DNA of 64,000 bases from Stappia sediminis (GTDB taxonomy: Bacteria; Pseudomonadota; Alphaproteobacteria; Rhizobiales; Stappiaceae). The stretch is taken from the NCBI RefSeq assembly GCF_009826895.1, contig NZ_WUMV01000002.1:186001-250000 (forward strand), in the 5' to 3' direction. The notes beneath the pieces are model-generated. The model searched no databases. It was given only the letters and a program-made list of their open reading frames with translations, and was not told the origin of the DNA. Shown here in pieces: positions 9,743-18,848 of this stretch (the stretch's first letter is position 1; each line of letters opens with the position of its first letter). The translations under genes were made by a program, and so were the position numbers.

Positions 9743-9772
9743 GTTTCACGCCTTCTTCACGAAGCGTTTTTA

Positions 9773-9797
9773 GGCCCGGCATCCGCCGGGCCTTTTT
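9773..9797 (+). terminator. Rho-independent terminator after the phasin gene
   Basis: An 8-bp GC-rich stem (GGCCCGGC / GCCGGGCC) with a 4-base loop ATCC is followed by TTTTT. It lies 31 bases past the phasin stop codon. Confidence 0.9.
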
Positions 9798-10205
9798 GAT
9801 TCCGGCCGTTTTAGACGTCGCGCTGATCTCGCGGCGCTCGATTATTCAAATCGGCTTGTTACGTGAACTAACCATTGCCGGCAGGATTGAGGTCGGCGAG
9901 AGACGACATACATATTAGGTTCTGGGTCAGTTCATGATCCGGGTTCGCAGCCAGGCGAATTCCGGTGTCGCCAGCGGTGCGAAGCATTTGCGGTCCTTGC
10001 CTCAGGCAGGGATTGCGGATGCGGCTTCGCACTATGTGATGCTGTAACGTCACTTGTCGTCCGCCAGCGGAATTTGCACGAATTGCAAACCATATCGCCT
10101 TTCTTCCGAACCGTGGGATTGGTAGACTCAAACCTGGTGATGGTCCATTTCACGACCGCATCCAAATTCGCGGCAGCGGAGCCAATGAAGCCCAGTAGAG
10201 TAAAA
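9798..10205. other. Intergenic region upstream of clpS
   Basis: Non-coding. A CTAACCAT motif near 9868 resembles a CtrA half site. I see no tRNA, no repeat and no convincing -35/-10 pair. The clpS promoter presumably lies here. Confidence 0.4.
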
Positions 10206-10541
10206 ATGACGCAGGGATCGCATCAGGGCGACGATAAAGGAACGGGATCGGGTACGATCGTTGCGCCCAAGACCAAGACCGTGACGAAACGGCCGAGCCT
10301 TTATCGCGTTCTGCTGTTGAACGATGATTACACGCCGATGGAGTTCGTGGTCCATGTGCTGGAGCGGTTCTTTCAAAAGGGAAGGGAAGAAGCGACACAG
10401 ATCATGCTTCACGTTCACCATCATGGCGTCGGAGAGTGCGGGGTCTTCACCTACGAGATAGCCGAGACGAAGGTAACTCAGGTGATGGACTTCGCCCGCA
10501 AGCACCAGCATCCGCTGCAGTGCGTGATGGAAAAGAAATAA
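10206..10541 (+). CDS. clpS: ATP-dependent Clp protease adaptor ClpS
   Basis: The 111-residue adaptor delivers N-end-rule substrates to ClpA. The conserved core [17 protein letters not shown] and [21 protein letters not shown] are intact. The N-terminal extension rich in Gly, Lys and Thr is typical of rhizobial ClpS1. The start is uncertain: ATG 10206 is chosen, ATG 10185 has a close GGAG, and the frame is open to 10074. clpA follows 10 bases downstream, so the two are co-transcribed. Confidence 0.93.
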   Translation: MTQGSHQGDDKGTGSGTIVAPKTKTVTKRPSLYRVLLLNDDYTPMEFVVHVLERFFQKGREEATQIMLHVHHHGVGECGVFTYEIAETKVTQVMDFARKHQHPLQCVMEKK

Positions 10542-10551
10542 GGGGTCGCTC

Positions 10552-12990
10552 GTGCCTTCATTTTCGCGCAGTCTCGAAAAAGCACTCCACCAGGCGCTGG
10601 CTTATGCCAATGAGCGTCAGCAGGAGTATGCGACGCTTGAACACCTGCTGCTTGCGCTGATCGACGATCAGGACGCGGCTGCGGTGATGCGCGCTTGCAA
10701 CGTCGATCTCGATCTGCTGCGCCGCAACCTGATCGAATATATCGATACCGAACTCGATAACCTGATGACCGACGGCGAGGAGGACTCCAAGCCGACTGCC
10801 GGCTTCCAGCGCGTCATCCAGCGCGCGGTGATCCACGTGCAGTCATCGGGCCGCGAGGAGGTGACGGGGGCAAATGTGCTCGTTGCGATCTTTGCCGAGC
10901 GCGAAAGCCACGCCGCCTATTTCCTGCAGGAGCAGGACATGACCCGCTACGACGCGGTCAACTATATTTCCCATGGCATCGCCAAGCGGGCGGGGATGTC
11001 CGATTCCCGGCCGGCGCGCGGCGTCGAGGATGAGGCGGCCACGGTGGACGACGACGAAAAGTCGAAAAAGAAGAGCGATGCGCTCGATGCCTATTGCATC
11101 AACCTCAACGAGAAATCGCGGACGGGCAAGATCGATCCGTTGATCGGCCGCGAGAAGGAGATCGCGCGAACGATCCAGATCCTTTGCCGCCGATCCAAGA
11201 ACAATCCGCTCTATGTGGGCGATCCGGGGGTGGGCAAGACGGCGATCGCCGAGGGGCTCGCAAAACGCATCGTCGATGGTGACGTACCTGAAGTCCTGAA
11301 GGAAGCCACGATCTTTTCGCTCGACATGGGAGCTCTCCTTGCGGGTACGCGCTACCGCGGCGATTTCGAGGAACGCCTGAAGCAGGTGGTCAAGGAGATC
11401 GAGGAATATCCCGGCGCCGTCATGTTCATCGACGAGATTCACACGGTGATCGGCGCGGGCGCAACGTCCGGCGGTGCGATGGATGCATCGAATCTTCTCA
11501 AGCCGGCTCTCGCATCCGGCACGATACGTTGCATCGGTTCAACGACCTACAAGGAGTATCGCCAGTTCTTCGAAAAGGATCGGGCGCTCGTCCGCCGCTT
11601 CCAGAAGATCGATGTCAACGAGCCGACCGTCGATGATGCGATCGCGATCCTTCGCGGGCTGAAGCCCTATTTCGAGGATTTCCACAAGGTGCGCTACACG
11701 AATGAGGCGATCCGCACGGCGGTGGAGCTGTCGGCGCGCTATATTTCGGACCGAAAGCTGCCCGACAAGGCGATCGATGTGATCGACGAGACTGGGGCCT
11801 CCCAGAAGTTGGTTCCCGAAGCGCGCAGGCGCAAGACGATCGGGGTCAAGGAGGTGGAGAATACCATCGCCTCCATGGCACGCATTCCGCCGAAGTCCGT
11901 ATCCAAGAACGATGCGGAGGTTCTTTCCAATCTGAACGCGGAACTGAAGAGGGTCGTTTACGGGCAGGATGAGGCGATCGAATCTCTCGCTTCCGCCATC
12001 AAGCTTGCTCGCGCAGGCCTTCGCGAGCCGAACAAGCCGATCGGCAGCTATCTCTTTTCCGGGCCAACGGGTGTCGGCAAGACGGAAGTTGCCCGGCAGC
12101 TTGCGGCATCCCTCGGTGTCGAGCTATTGCGTTTCGATATGTCGGAGTACATGGAACGGCACACGGTATCGCGCTTGATCGGCGCGCCTCCGGGATATGT
12201 CGGCTTCGATCAGGGTGGTCTGCTGACGGATGGCGTGGACCAGCATCCGCACTGCGTGCTGCTGCTCGACGAGATCGAGAAGGCGCATCCGGACCTCTTC
12301 AATATTCTCCTGCAGGTCATGGATCACGGCAAGCTGACGGACCACAACGGCAAGCAGGTCGATTTCCGGAATGTCATCCTGATCATGACGACGAATGCCG
12401 GCGCGTCCGATCTTGCCAAGGAACCCATCGGATTCAACCGGACCAAGCGTGCAGGCGAGGACATGGAGGCGATCAACCGCCTGTTCACGCCGGAATTCCG
12501 CAATCGTCTCGACGCGATCATCGCCTTCGGCAGCCTGCCCATGGAGGTTGTCTACAAGGTTGTCGAGAAGTTCGTCATGCAGCTTGAGGCGCAGCTTGCG
12601 GATCGTGGCGTCACCTTTGAACTTACGGAAGATGCGGTCAAATGGCTTGCCGACAAGGGCTACGATACCCAGATGGGTGCGCGGCCGCTCGGCCGAGTGA
12701 TTCAGGAGCACATCAAACGCCCCCTTGCCGATGAGGTGCTGTTCGGCAAGCTCCAGAAAGGCGGAACCGTCAAGGTTTCCGTCTCCGAAGATGGGGCCGG
12801 GCTCCTGCTTGAAAGCGTGGAAGACAAGCCTGTGCGGGCCAAGCCTGAAAAATCGAAGGCCGCCGCGAAGCCGAAGAAGAAGCGTAAGCCGGCCGCCAGG
12901 AAGGCATCGCAGTCTTCGTCCGGAGCGCAGAAAGGCGGCAATGGACCGGGGCGCCGTAGCAGCGTTCCGAAAGTTCCGTTGGCCGATTGA
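10552..12990 (+). CDS. clpA: ATP-dependent Clp protease ATP-binding subunit ClpA
   Basis: This 812-residue AAA+ unfoldase feeds substrates to ClpP. It starts at a GTG ([12 protein letters not shown]) preceded by AGGGG. The N domain with paired Clp repeats covers about residues 1-150. The first AAA+ module has Walker A GDPGVGKT near residue 223, and the second has GPTGVGKT near residue 506. The C-terminal D2 small domain ends near residue 760. It is followed by a basic tail of about 50 residues rich in Lys, Ala and Ser, ending KVPLAD, beyond the length of E. coli ClpA. The tail is, as I recall, shared by rhizobial ClpA proteins and has no known role. Confidence 0.95.
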   Translation: MPSFSRSLEKALHQALAYANERQQEYATLEHLLLALIDDQDAAAVMRACNVDLDLLRRNLIEYIDTELDNLMTDGEEDSKPTAGFQRVIQRAVIHVQSSGREEVTGANVLVAIFAERESHAAYFLQEQDMTRYDAVNYISHGIAKRAGMSDSRPARGVEDEAATVDDDEKSKKKSDALDAYCINLNEKSRTGKIDPLIGREKEIARTIQILCRRSKNNPLYVGDPGVGKTAIAEGLAKRIVDGDVPEVLKEATIFSLDMGALLAGTRYRGDFEERLKQVVKEIEEYPGAVMFIDEIHTVIGAGATSGGAMDASNLLKPALASGTIRCIGSTTYKEYRQFFEKDRALVRRFQKIDVNEPTVDDAIAILRGLKPYFEDFHKVRYTNEAIRTAVELSARYISDRKLPDKAIDVIDETGASQKLVPEARRRKTIGVKEVENTIASMARIPPKSVSKNDAEVLSNLNAELKRVVYGQDEAIESLASAIKLARAGLREPNKPIGSYLFSGPTGVGKTEVARQLAASLGVELLRFDMSEYMERHTVSRLIGAPPGYVGFDQGGLLTDGVDQHPHCVLLLDEIEKAHPDLFNILLQVMDHGKLTDHNGKQVDFRNVILIMTTNAGASDLAKEPIGFNRTKRAGEDMEAINRLFTPEFRNRLDAIIAFGSLPMEVVYKVVEKFVMQLEAQLADRGVTFELTEDAVKWLADKGYDTQMGARPLGRVIQEHIKRPLADEVLFGKLQKGGTVKVSVSEDGAGLLLESVEDKPVRAKPEKSKAAAKPKKKRKPAARKASQSSSGAQKGGNGPGRRSSVPKVPLAD

Positions 12991-13027
12991 AGGTCATAAG
13001 CGCTTCCCACGGACAAATTGATTTGAA

Positions 13028-13049
13028 GGGGCGCCCGAGCGCCCCTTTT
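13028..13049 (+). terminator. Rho-independent terminator after clpA
   Basis: A 7-bp stem GGGGCGC / GCGCCCC with loop CCGA is followed by TTTT, 37 bases past the clpA stop. Confidence 0.88.
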
Positions 13050-13165
13050 CTTCGCGGGCTTTCCACATTTAGGAAATCTGGGACGCTGGGTTGCATAAAG
13101 TGCAATTGCCGAGGTTTTGTATGATGATAGATTGCCCTGCCTTTCGTCCCTCGCGTTTCTGAATC

Positions 13166-13930
13166 ATGTCCCGACCCAAGCAAGATACGATCGATCCGCA
13201 GGTTCGCACCGCTGAAACGAAGTCTTCCGCCTATTGGGCTCTTCGTGGCGCAAGGGCTATGGTTTCCATACCGGCGATGATCCTGACCGCGGCTTTCGTC
13301 GGTTATGCCGGGCTCGCCCGCGAAAGCGGGCTCAGTCTCGGTGAAACGCTTGCGATGACGGGCATGGTGTGGGCCCTTCCCAGTATCGTCGTGCTTACGG
13401 GTGCGATAACGGGCGGCGCCTCCCTGCTGACCGCTGCGGTCGCGGTTGCGCTGGCATCGGTCCGGTTGATGCCGATGACCGTTGCCCTCATGCCGATGCT
13501 CAAGGTGGACGGGCGCACCAAGCGTTGGCAGTTGTTGATTGCATCTCACTTCGTGGCGGTTACGGCGTGGGTCTATGCAATGAAGAACCTGCCGAGTCTC
13601 CCCCGCGAGGCGCGATTGCCTTTCTTTCTCGGCTTTGGGGGAGGGATCACCAGTTTCGTTTTCGTCATGACCGGCGTTTCATACCTTCTCATCGAAGATA
13701 TGCCGGCGATTGTGGCCGGTGCGCTTTTCCTGCTGACGCCGGTTTATTTCACCTGCTCGCTATGGGGGGCGTCGCGGCTGTCATCCGACAAGGCGGCGAT
13801 GATCCTGGGGCTGGTGCTCGGCCCGATATTCTTTGTCGTCGTTCCGGGGCTCGATCTGTTGTGGACCGGACTTGCCGGTGGAACGGCCGCTTATTTGGGC
13901 GTCAAGGGTTATGGAAGGTATTCGCGGTGA
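13166..13930 (+). CDS. azlC: AzlC family branched-chain amino acid exporter, large subunit
   Basis: The 254-residue protein has about six hydrophobic helices and the AzlC arrangement RGARAMVSIPAMILTAA, then the LASVRLMPM segment. With the small AzlD subunit it exports branched-chain amino acids across the inner membrane (BrnFE/AzlCD type). Its stop overlaps the start of azlD by 3 bases (GTGA), indicating translational coupling. The ATG at 13166 is the first reasonable start. Confidence 0.9.
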   Translation: MSRPKQDTIDPQVRTAETKSSAYWALRGARAMVSIPAMILTAAFVGYAGLARESGLSLGETLAMTGMVWALPSIVVLTGAITGGASLLTAAVAVALASVRLMPMTVALMPMLKVDGRTKRWQLLIASHFVAVTAWVYAMKNLPSLPREARLPFFLGFGGGITSFVFVMTGVSYLLIEDMPAIVAGALFLLTPVYFTCSLWGASRLSSDKAAMILGLVLGPIFFVVVPGLDLLWTGLAGGTAAYLGVKGYGRYSR

Positions 13931-14262
13931 GCGAGTCCTGGTGGTGGCCCTACGTAATGATCGTCGTTGCAGGCTGGCTCGCGACCGATATCTGGCGCTG
14001 GCTCGGTGTTATCGTCGGCAACCGGCTCCGGGAGGATAGCGAAATTCTCATCTGGGTCAGGGCCGTCGCCACCGCTCTTGTCGCCGGCGTAATCTCCCGC
14101 CTGATCCTCTTTCCCACCGGAGCGCTCGCTTCATCGCCCCTTGCGCTCAGGATCGCCGCCGCCGTCATAGGCTTCGTGGCTTTTTTGTATTTCAAGCAGC
14201 GTGTCGTGGTCGGTGTTTTGGTTGCGGAGGCCGCCTTGGTGGTGGGGTGGCTCCTGATCTGA
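13927..14262 (+). CDS. azlD: AzlD family small subunit of branched-chain amino acid exporter
   Basis: The 111-residue membrane protein begins at GTG 13927, which overlaps the azlC stop. It has four hydrophobic segments starting WWWPYVMIVVAGWLATDIWR. The length fits AzlD (about 100-110). It works as the partner of AzlC. Confidence 0.87.
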   Translation: MSESWWWPYVMIVVAGWLATDIWRWLGVIVGNRLREDSEILIWVRAVATALVAGVISRLILFPTGALASSPLALRIAAAVIGFVAFLYFKQRVVVGVLVAEAALVVGWLLI

Positions 14263-14401
14263 TTGCCACGACCGGTCATCCATTCTTTTTGCCATGATCG
14301 TCATGAAGCAGACGACGGGCGGTGCTTTCACCGCCCGCTACCGCGAATGGGAAATGCGATGCCGATTTATCGGATTTTGCTCGGGTTCGGCTGCTCCCTT
14401 G

Positions 14402-14830
14402 TCAAAGTGCTTCGCGTATCCTCGCCGCCTGTTCGCCAAGCACATCGCCGTCCGCCATGTCGCCGGTGTGCGGACGTAGCTTCACCCCGTCGAAACGCGG
14501 GATCACATGCACGTGCGTGTGGAAGACCACCTGCCCGCCGGCGGGTTCGTTGAATTGCTGGATCGTCGCGCCATCCGCCTCGAATGCTTTCACGACGGCG
14601 CGCGCCACCTTTTGCACCGTTGCCATGACGTCGGCCATATCCTGCGGCTGGATATCGAAAATATTGCGTGACGGCGTCTTCGGAATGACGAGCGCATGGC
14701 CGTCGCCGCGTGGCATGATGTCCATGAAGGCAAGCGTCTTGTCGTCTTCATAGATCTTGTGGCAGGGCAGTTCACCGCGAAGGATCTTGGCGAAGACGTT
14801 CTGGTCGTCATAGGCTGGCTTGGTCATCAT
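14402..14830 (-). CDS. HIT (histidine triad) family nucleotide-binding protein
   Basis: This 142-residue protein contains the histidine triad signature in FHTHVHVIPRF. It also has the DDKTLAFMDIMPRGDGHALVIPK core of Hint-type purine nucleoside phosphoramidases. The start at ATG 14830 (MMTKPAYDD) follows a CAGGG ribosome-binding site; the frame is open to 14995 but the leader is not family-like. Cytosolic. Hint-type enzymes hydrolyse nucleoside phosphoramidates and thiophosphates. Confidence 0.9.
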   Translation of the reverse strand: MMTKPAYDDQNVFAKILRGELPCHKIYEDDKTLAFMDIMPRGDGHALVIPKTPSRNIFDIQPQDMADVMATVQKVARAVVKAFEADGATIQQFNEPAGGQVVFHTHVHVIPRFDGVKLRPHTGDMADGDVLGEQAARIREAL

Positions 14831-14991
14831 GGAATTCCCTGTATCTGGTCCCGCCGGATTTAACGGGCTGCCGTCTCTTGCCGCAAGAGGGGTGAGGGAA
14901 CTTCCGCGCGGGTGTTGTTTTTCGTTGCGTTGGGCATTTCGCGGGCGCGATGGTTCGGAATGGTTGGCAAAAAATAGTTGAGTCCACGGAG

Positions 14992-16332
14992 TCACTTGGG
15001 CCGGGAATCGGAAGTTCTCCTGAAAGGTGAATGTTCGGCCAGGGCCTCGTTTTCGATCTCGACTGCCTGTCGCTCTCGTATCAGGTAGTCCCCAACCGCT
15101 TCACGTAGACCGGGATGCGCGATCCAGTGAGCCGAATAGGTGGTTGTGGGCAGGTAGCCACGCGCGAGTTTGTGCGTGCCTTGCGCGCCGGCCTCCACGC
15201 GTGAAAGGCCATGCTGGATGGCAAATTCTATCGCCTGGTAGTAACAAACCTCGAAATGGAGGAACGGGTGGTCTTCCACGCAACCCCAGTTGCGGCCGAA
15301 TAATGTGCTGGATCCGATAAGGTTCAACGCCCCGGCGATCGGCCGCCCGTCGCGGTAAGCCATGATCAGCAGAATTCTGTCGGCCATGCGCTCGGAAAGA
15401 AGCGAGAAGAATTCCCTGTTCAGATAAGGCCGGCCCCATTTGCGGCTGCCGGTGTCCATATAGAACTCATAAAACGCGTCCCAATGGCTTTCCGTGAGTT
15501 CGCTGCCTGTTATCCATTCGATCTCGATTCCCGCCTTCACGGCTTCGCGCCGCTCCCTGCGGATTTGCTTTCGTTTGCGGGACGCGAGGTTTTCCAGAAA
15601 TTCATCGAAATCCGAATAGCCGTCATTCAGCCAGTGAAACTGCTGATCGGTTCTGCGCAAATAGCCTTGGCTTTCCAGCGCATCCCATTCCTGACGGGTC
15701 AGGAAGGTGATATGTGCCGAAGAGGCGCCGACGCGTCTGCACAGTTGAGCCAGTCCGTTCGACAGTGCCTCGATTGCAATATCGCGGTTGATGCCCTTTG
15801 CCGTCAGGAAACGGCGGCCGGTCGCCGGAGTGAAGGGAACCGAAGACTGGAGCTTGGGATAATAGTTCCCGCCCGCGCGATGAAACGCATCCGCCCAGCC
15901 ATGATCGAAAACGTATTCGCCCAAGGAATGGTTCTTGAGGTAGCACGGCAGGGCAGCGTGTACGGCGCCGCCCGCCTCTTCAAGAACGAGGTGCTGGCCG
16001 AGCCACCCCGTATTAGCGGTGGCGCATCCGGCCTCTTCCAGGGAAGAGAGAAATGCGTGTGAAATGAAGGGGTTGTAGTCAGAATTCTCATCTTCTGATT
16101 CACGGATGCAAGCGGTCGTCTCAACTGCTTCAAGCGATGATTCAGCTTGAGATGTTCCGACCTGGCCCGATGCTGAGAGTGCCGGAATTTCCTGCGTCTT
16201 GCGTAGCTTGCCGCCCGGCTCGAGCAACCAGCCGGGGTTGGCGAGCGCATCCCATGTGGCTGACGGAATGTCGGAAAGCGTGGTGTGAACCCGAATGCGG
16301 AATTCCTGATCGGTGACCGGCTTGTCGTTCAA
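14992..16332 (-). CDS. FemAB-like / DUF482 'peptidogalycan biosynthesis' family protein (GNAT fold)
   Basis: The 446-residue product matches the COG3146 type: EYNPFISHAFLSSLEE-like N-terminal motif, DFLENLASRKRKQIRRERREA in the middle and the VEAGAQGTHKLARGYLP motif near the end. It is related to Fem aminoacyl transferases and GNAT enzymes; the substrate is unknown. A stretch of about 50 residues (roughly 35-88, Ser/Glu/Gln-rich, low complexity) separates DALANPGW from YNPFISHAF. In relatives I remember, these are nearly contiguous, so this looks like an in-frame insertion. Confidence 0.85.
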   Translation of the reverse strand: MNDKPVTDQEFRIRVHTTLSDIPSATWDALANPGWLLEPGGKLRKTQEIPALSASGQVGTSQAESSLEAVETTACIRESEDENSDYNPFISHAFLSSLEEAGCATANTGWLGQHLVLEEAGGAVHAALPCYLKNHSLGEYVFDHGWADAFHRAGGNYYPKLQSSVPFTPATGRRFLTAKGINRDIAIEALSNGLAQLCRRVGASSAHITFLTRQEWDALESQGYLRRTDQQFHWLNDGYSDFDEFLENLASRKRKQIRRERREAVKAGIEIEWITGSELTESHWDAFYEFYMDTGSRKWGRPYLNREFFSLLSERMADRILLIMAYRDGRPIAGALNLIGSSTLFGRNWGCVEDHPFLHFEVCYYQAIEFAIQHGLSRVEAGAQGTHKLARGYLPTTTYSAHWIAHPGLREAVGDYLIRERQAVEIENEALAEHSPFRRTSDSRPK

Positions 16333-16359
16333 GGAAATGCCTCTTCGCAGTGACCTAGG

Positions 16360-16404
16360 GCATATCCCGCGAAATCTGAATTGGATTTCGCGACAAGGAT
16401 ATGC
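16360..16404. repeat. Palindromic intergenic element, copy 1
   Basis: GCATATCC-CGCGAAATC at 16360-16376 pairs perfectly with GATTTCGCG-(ACAA)-GGATATGC at 16384-16404 around a 7-base loop. The layout (GCAT..CC / GG..ATGC arms with an inner stem) resembles the short dispersed palindromes scattered between rhizobial genes. It lies between the FemAB-like gene and the GDPD gene. Confidence 0.65.
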
Positions 16405-16435
16405 TCAAGGCATTGATTCTGGGCCGATTTCTTGT

Positions 16436-16459
16436 CACGAAAGCGATCCCGCTTTCGTG
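16436..16459. repeat. Palindromic intergenic element, copy 2
   Basis: A perfect 10-bp inverted repeat CACGAAAGCG / CGCTTTCGTG with a 4-base loop ATCC lies 31 bases after the first element. The two are probably one compound mosaic repeat. No U-run follows, so it is unlikely to be a simple terminator. Confidence 0.6.
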
Positions 16460-16535
16460 GAAAGCGCTCAAAGACTGCCACACGACAAACTATGGCATGC
16501 GGGCAAAAGCTCAAGACGGGCAGGGTGCGGAAATT

Positions 16536-17318
16536 TTATCCAACCGCGCGCGGGTTTGCATCGCTTTCCGGGTCGAAGCCTTCAAAAACCATCTGGTCCG
16601 CGAACAGTGTCACGCGCCGCCGGTCTTCTTCCGTGCGAACCGTCCAGGCGATAATGGGAAGCCCGAACCATCGCTTCAGGATGGACGGTCCGAGAGCCGG
16701 CAGATCGTGCACATTGTAGGAGATGAAATGTGGCCGCGTTCGCGGCGCGTGAAGAATATGGCGGATCACAAAGCGCTCGATCCGCGTCGCATGTCCCCAA
16801 TGTTTCAGGTCCCGCGCCGCTTCCGCGACGATCCCGCGTGGCAGGTCGGGCGCGACCTCCCTCAGGACCCCGAGGATATCCGGGTCGAACGTCTTGACGA
16901 CGACAGGGCCGGAATAGTGCTGCAGGCGCCTTGCGATGCGCGTTACGAAGTTTCGCTGCGAATCCTTGCGGAAGAGCGATTTTATCTCGATGCAGATCCC
17001 GACTTGCCCGTTTACCAGCTGGAGCAGGTCGTCAAGCCGCCAAAGCTTGTCGTCGGTTCCGCGCATGGGCACGTCGGAAAGCTCTTCAAACCGCTTTCCT
17101 ATGACCGCGCCGGTCTCGAATGTCAGGCGATCCAGCGTCTCGTCATGGAAGACAAGGGCATCCCCATCGGCAAGTTCCTGAACGTCGACTTCGACGGGGA
17201 AACCGCGGTCCATCGCCGCCTTGACCGCCGACTGCGTATTTTCGATCCTGCCGGCGCGCGCATCGTGATATCCGCGATGCGCGATCGGTTTGGCTGTCAG
17301 CCATGAAATGTCTGGCAT
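16536..17318 (-). CDS. Glycerophosphodiester phosphodiesterase family protein
   Basis: The 260-residue protein has the GDPD TIM-barrel signatures: AHRGYHD then ENTQSAVKAAMDRG (HRG...EN), EVDVQ (metal-binding Glu/Asp), and VFHDETLDR (catalytic His). ICIEIKS provides the third metal ligand. GDPD enzymes hydrolyse deacylated phospholipids to glycerol-3-phosphate and an alcohol. No signal peptide is visible, so it acts in the cytosol. The gene stands 30 bases past the RidA gene and is probably co-transcribed with it. Confidence 0.9.
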   Translation of the reverse strand: MPDISWLTAKPIAHRGYHDARAGRIENTQSAVKAAMDRGFPVEVDVQELADGDALVFHDETLDRLTFETGAVIGKRFEELSDVPMRGTDDKLWRLDDLLQLVNGQVGICIEIKSLFRKDSQRNFVTRIARRLQHYSGPVVVKTFDPDILGVLREVAPDLPRGIVAEAARDLKHWGHATRIERFVIRHILHAPRTRPHFISYNVHDLPALGPSILKRWFGLPIIAWTVRTEEDRRRVTLFADQMVFEGFDPESDANPRAVG

Positions 17319-17348
17319 GGTTCGGCGCGGCTTTCCGGTCCTTGTCGA

Positions 17349-17828
17349 TCAGGCGATTTCGAAGATCGCCTCGATCTCCACTGCAACACCGAAGGGAAGG
17401 GCTGCAACGCCGACAGCCGAACGAGCGTGCCGGCCTTTGTCCCCGAGCGCCTCGACCATGAAGTCCGAGGCTCCGTTCACCACTTTGGGCTGATTGCCGA
17501 AATCGGGTGCGGAATTCACGAAGGCGACGAGCTTTACCAGTCGCTTGATCTTGTCGAGATCTCCCAAGGCTGCCTTGGCCTGCGCCAGTATGTTGATCGC
17601 GCAAAGCTTCGCGGCCGCTTGCCCGTCCTCCACGGAATAGTCCGCGCCGAGTTTTCCCTGATGCTCGATGCCGTTCGCTCCCATGGGTATCTGCCCGGAA
17701 ATGAACAGTTGCGAACCGGTGATCACATAAGGAACGTAATTTGCCGCGGGAGCGGCGGCCTGGGGCAGATCGATGCCGATCTTCGCCAGGCGGCTTTCGA
17801 TTTCACCCGTCATGGGATCCTCCGCCAT
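17349..17828 (-). CDS. RidA family protein
   Basis: A 159-residue RidA/YjgF/UK114-type protein: LFISGQIPM, the GQAAAKLCAINILAQAKAALG helix and the GRHARSAVGVAALPFGVAVEIEA C-terminus. The GHARSAVG-type arginine binds the carboxylate of 2-aminoacrylate or related imines in active members. It belongs to the longer subgroup of about 150 residues. A second ATG at 17813 is a possible start. Confidence 0.92.
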   Translation of the reverse strand: MAEDPMTGEIESRLAKIGIDLPQAAAPAANYVPYVITGSQLFISGQIPMGANGIEHQGKLGADYSVEDGQAAAKLCAINILAQAKAALGDLDKIKRLVKLVAFVNSAPDFGNQPKVVNGASDFMVEALGDKGRHARSAVGVAALPFGVAVEIEAIFEIA

Positions 17829-17977
17829 TCGTTTTCTTGCGCGGACATTGGCCCAGAATCACAGGCGCTTCAAGCTGCACTGTAAGAAGAAGTTCGCATG
17901 TTCAATCGGGACTGGCGAAAGAGGCGCAATTGCGCGAAACTCGACGTCGACTTGAACTGGAGCAGGTGGAGCAGTTG

Positions 17978-18841
17978 ATGGGATTCGATCGTATCGCGAC
18001 GCGGTATGTGGCCGTGTTTTGCGCACTTGGCGCTGGCTTGGGCGGATTCGCCGCGAACGCCAGCGCGGGTATCGATCTGATGCCGCACCGTGCAATATAC
18101 GACATGGATCTTGGCGATGCGCAGGACGGATCCGGCGTGACCGGCGTCAGCGGCAGGATGGTTTACGAATTCACGGGCGGCGCGTGCGAAGGCTACAGCG
18201 TGTCGTTTCGTTTCGTGACCAAGCTCGCCAACTCCGATGGCGCCGTCAGGCTCACCGATCTGCAGACGTCTTCATTCGAGGAGCCCGCCGGCAAGGGCTA
18301 TCAGTTCTACACAAAAACGTTCATCGACCGCGAACTCGCCGAACAAACCAAGGGGCGTGCGGAACATGTCGATGGAAAGGTTGCCATTTCCTTGCAGAAA
18401 CCGTCCGAGAAAACGGTCGAACTGCAACATTCCGCGCTCTTTCCGACAGAGCATCTGAAGTCGCTTCTTTCTGCGGCCGAACGTGGCGAACGCGTCCTTG
18501 TTGCCGATGTTTTCGATGGCTCGGAAACGGGAGAAAAGGTCTATTTCACTTCGTCGATCATCGGCGAGGAGCGGGAAGGGCCCGGCGTACCGTCACAGGA
18601 TGCGGAAGAGGCCGTGTTGAAACTCGGCAAGGTCCCGCATTGGCCGGTCACGATTTCCTATTTCGAGGAAGAAGGCACCGCAGCGACCGGCGAGGGAACG
18701 CCGGTCTATCAGTTGGGTTTCCTGTTATACAGAAACGGCGTAAGCCGGCGCCTTGTCCTCGACTACGGCGACTTCAAGATTCGTGGGCGCCTCGTGAAGT
18801 TCGAGCCGCTGAAAACGGTCGACTGTCCGGCGGGAAATTGA
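17978..18841 (+). CDS. eipB: EipB-like periplasmic cell envelope integrity protein (DUF1849)
   Basis: The 287-residue product starts at ATG 17978 (GGAG upstream) with a signal peptide ending near FAANASA. It continues with LMPHRAIYDMDLG and GGACEGYSVSFRFVT, the DUF1849 pattern. In Brucella the homologue EipB is a periplasmic beta-spiral protein needed for envelope integrity. Two cysteines (in GGACEGY and KTVDCPAGN) probably form the conserved disulfide reported for that family. It is convergent with dinB, with 7 bases between stops. Confidence 0.85.
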   Translation: MGFDRIATRYVAVFCALGAGLGGFAANASAGIDLMPHRAIYDMDLGDAQDGSGVTGVSGRMVYEFTGGACEGYSVSFRFVTKLANSDGAVRLTDLQTSSFEEPAGKGYQFYTKTFIDRELAEQTKGRAEHVDGKVAISLQKPSEKTVELQHSALFPTEHLKSLLSAAERGERVLVADVFDGSETGEKVYFTSSIIGEEREGPGVPSQDAEEAVLKLGKVPHWPVTISYFEEEGTAATGEGTPVYQLGFLLYRNGVSRRLVLDYGDFKIRGRLVKFEPLKTVDCPAGN

Positions 18842-18848
18842 CCCGGTC

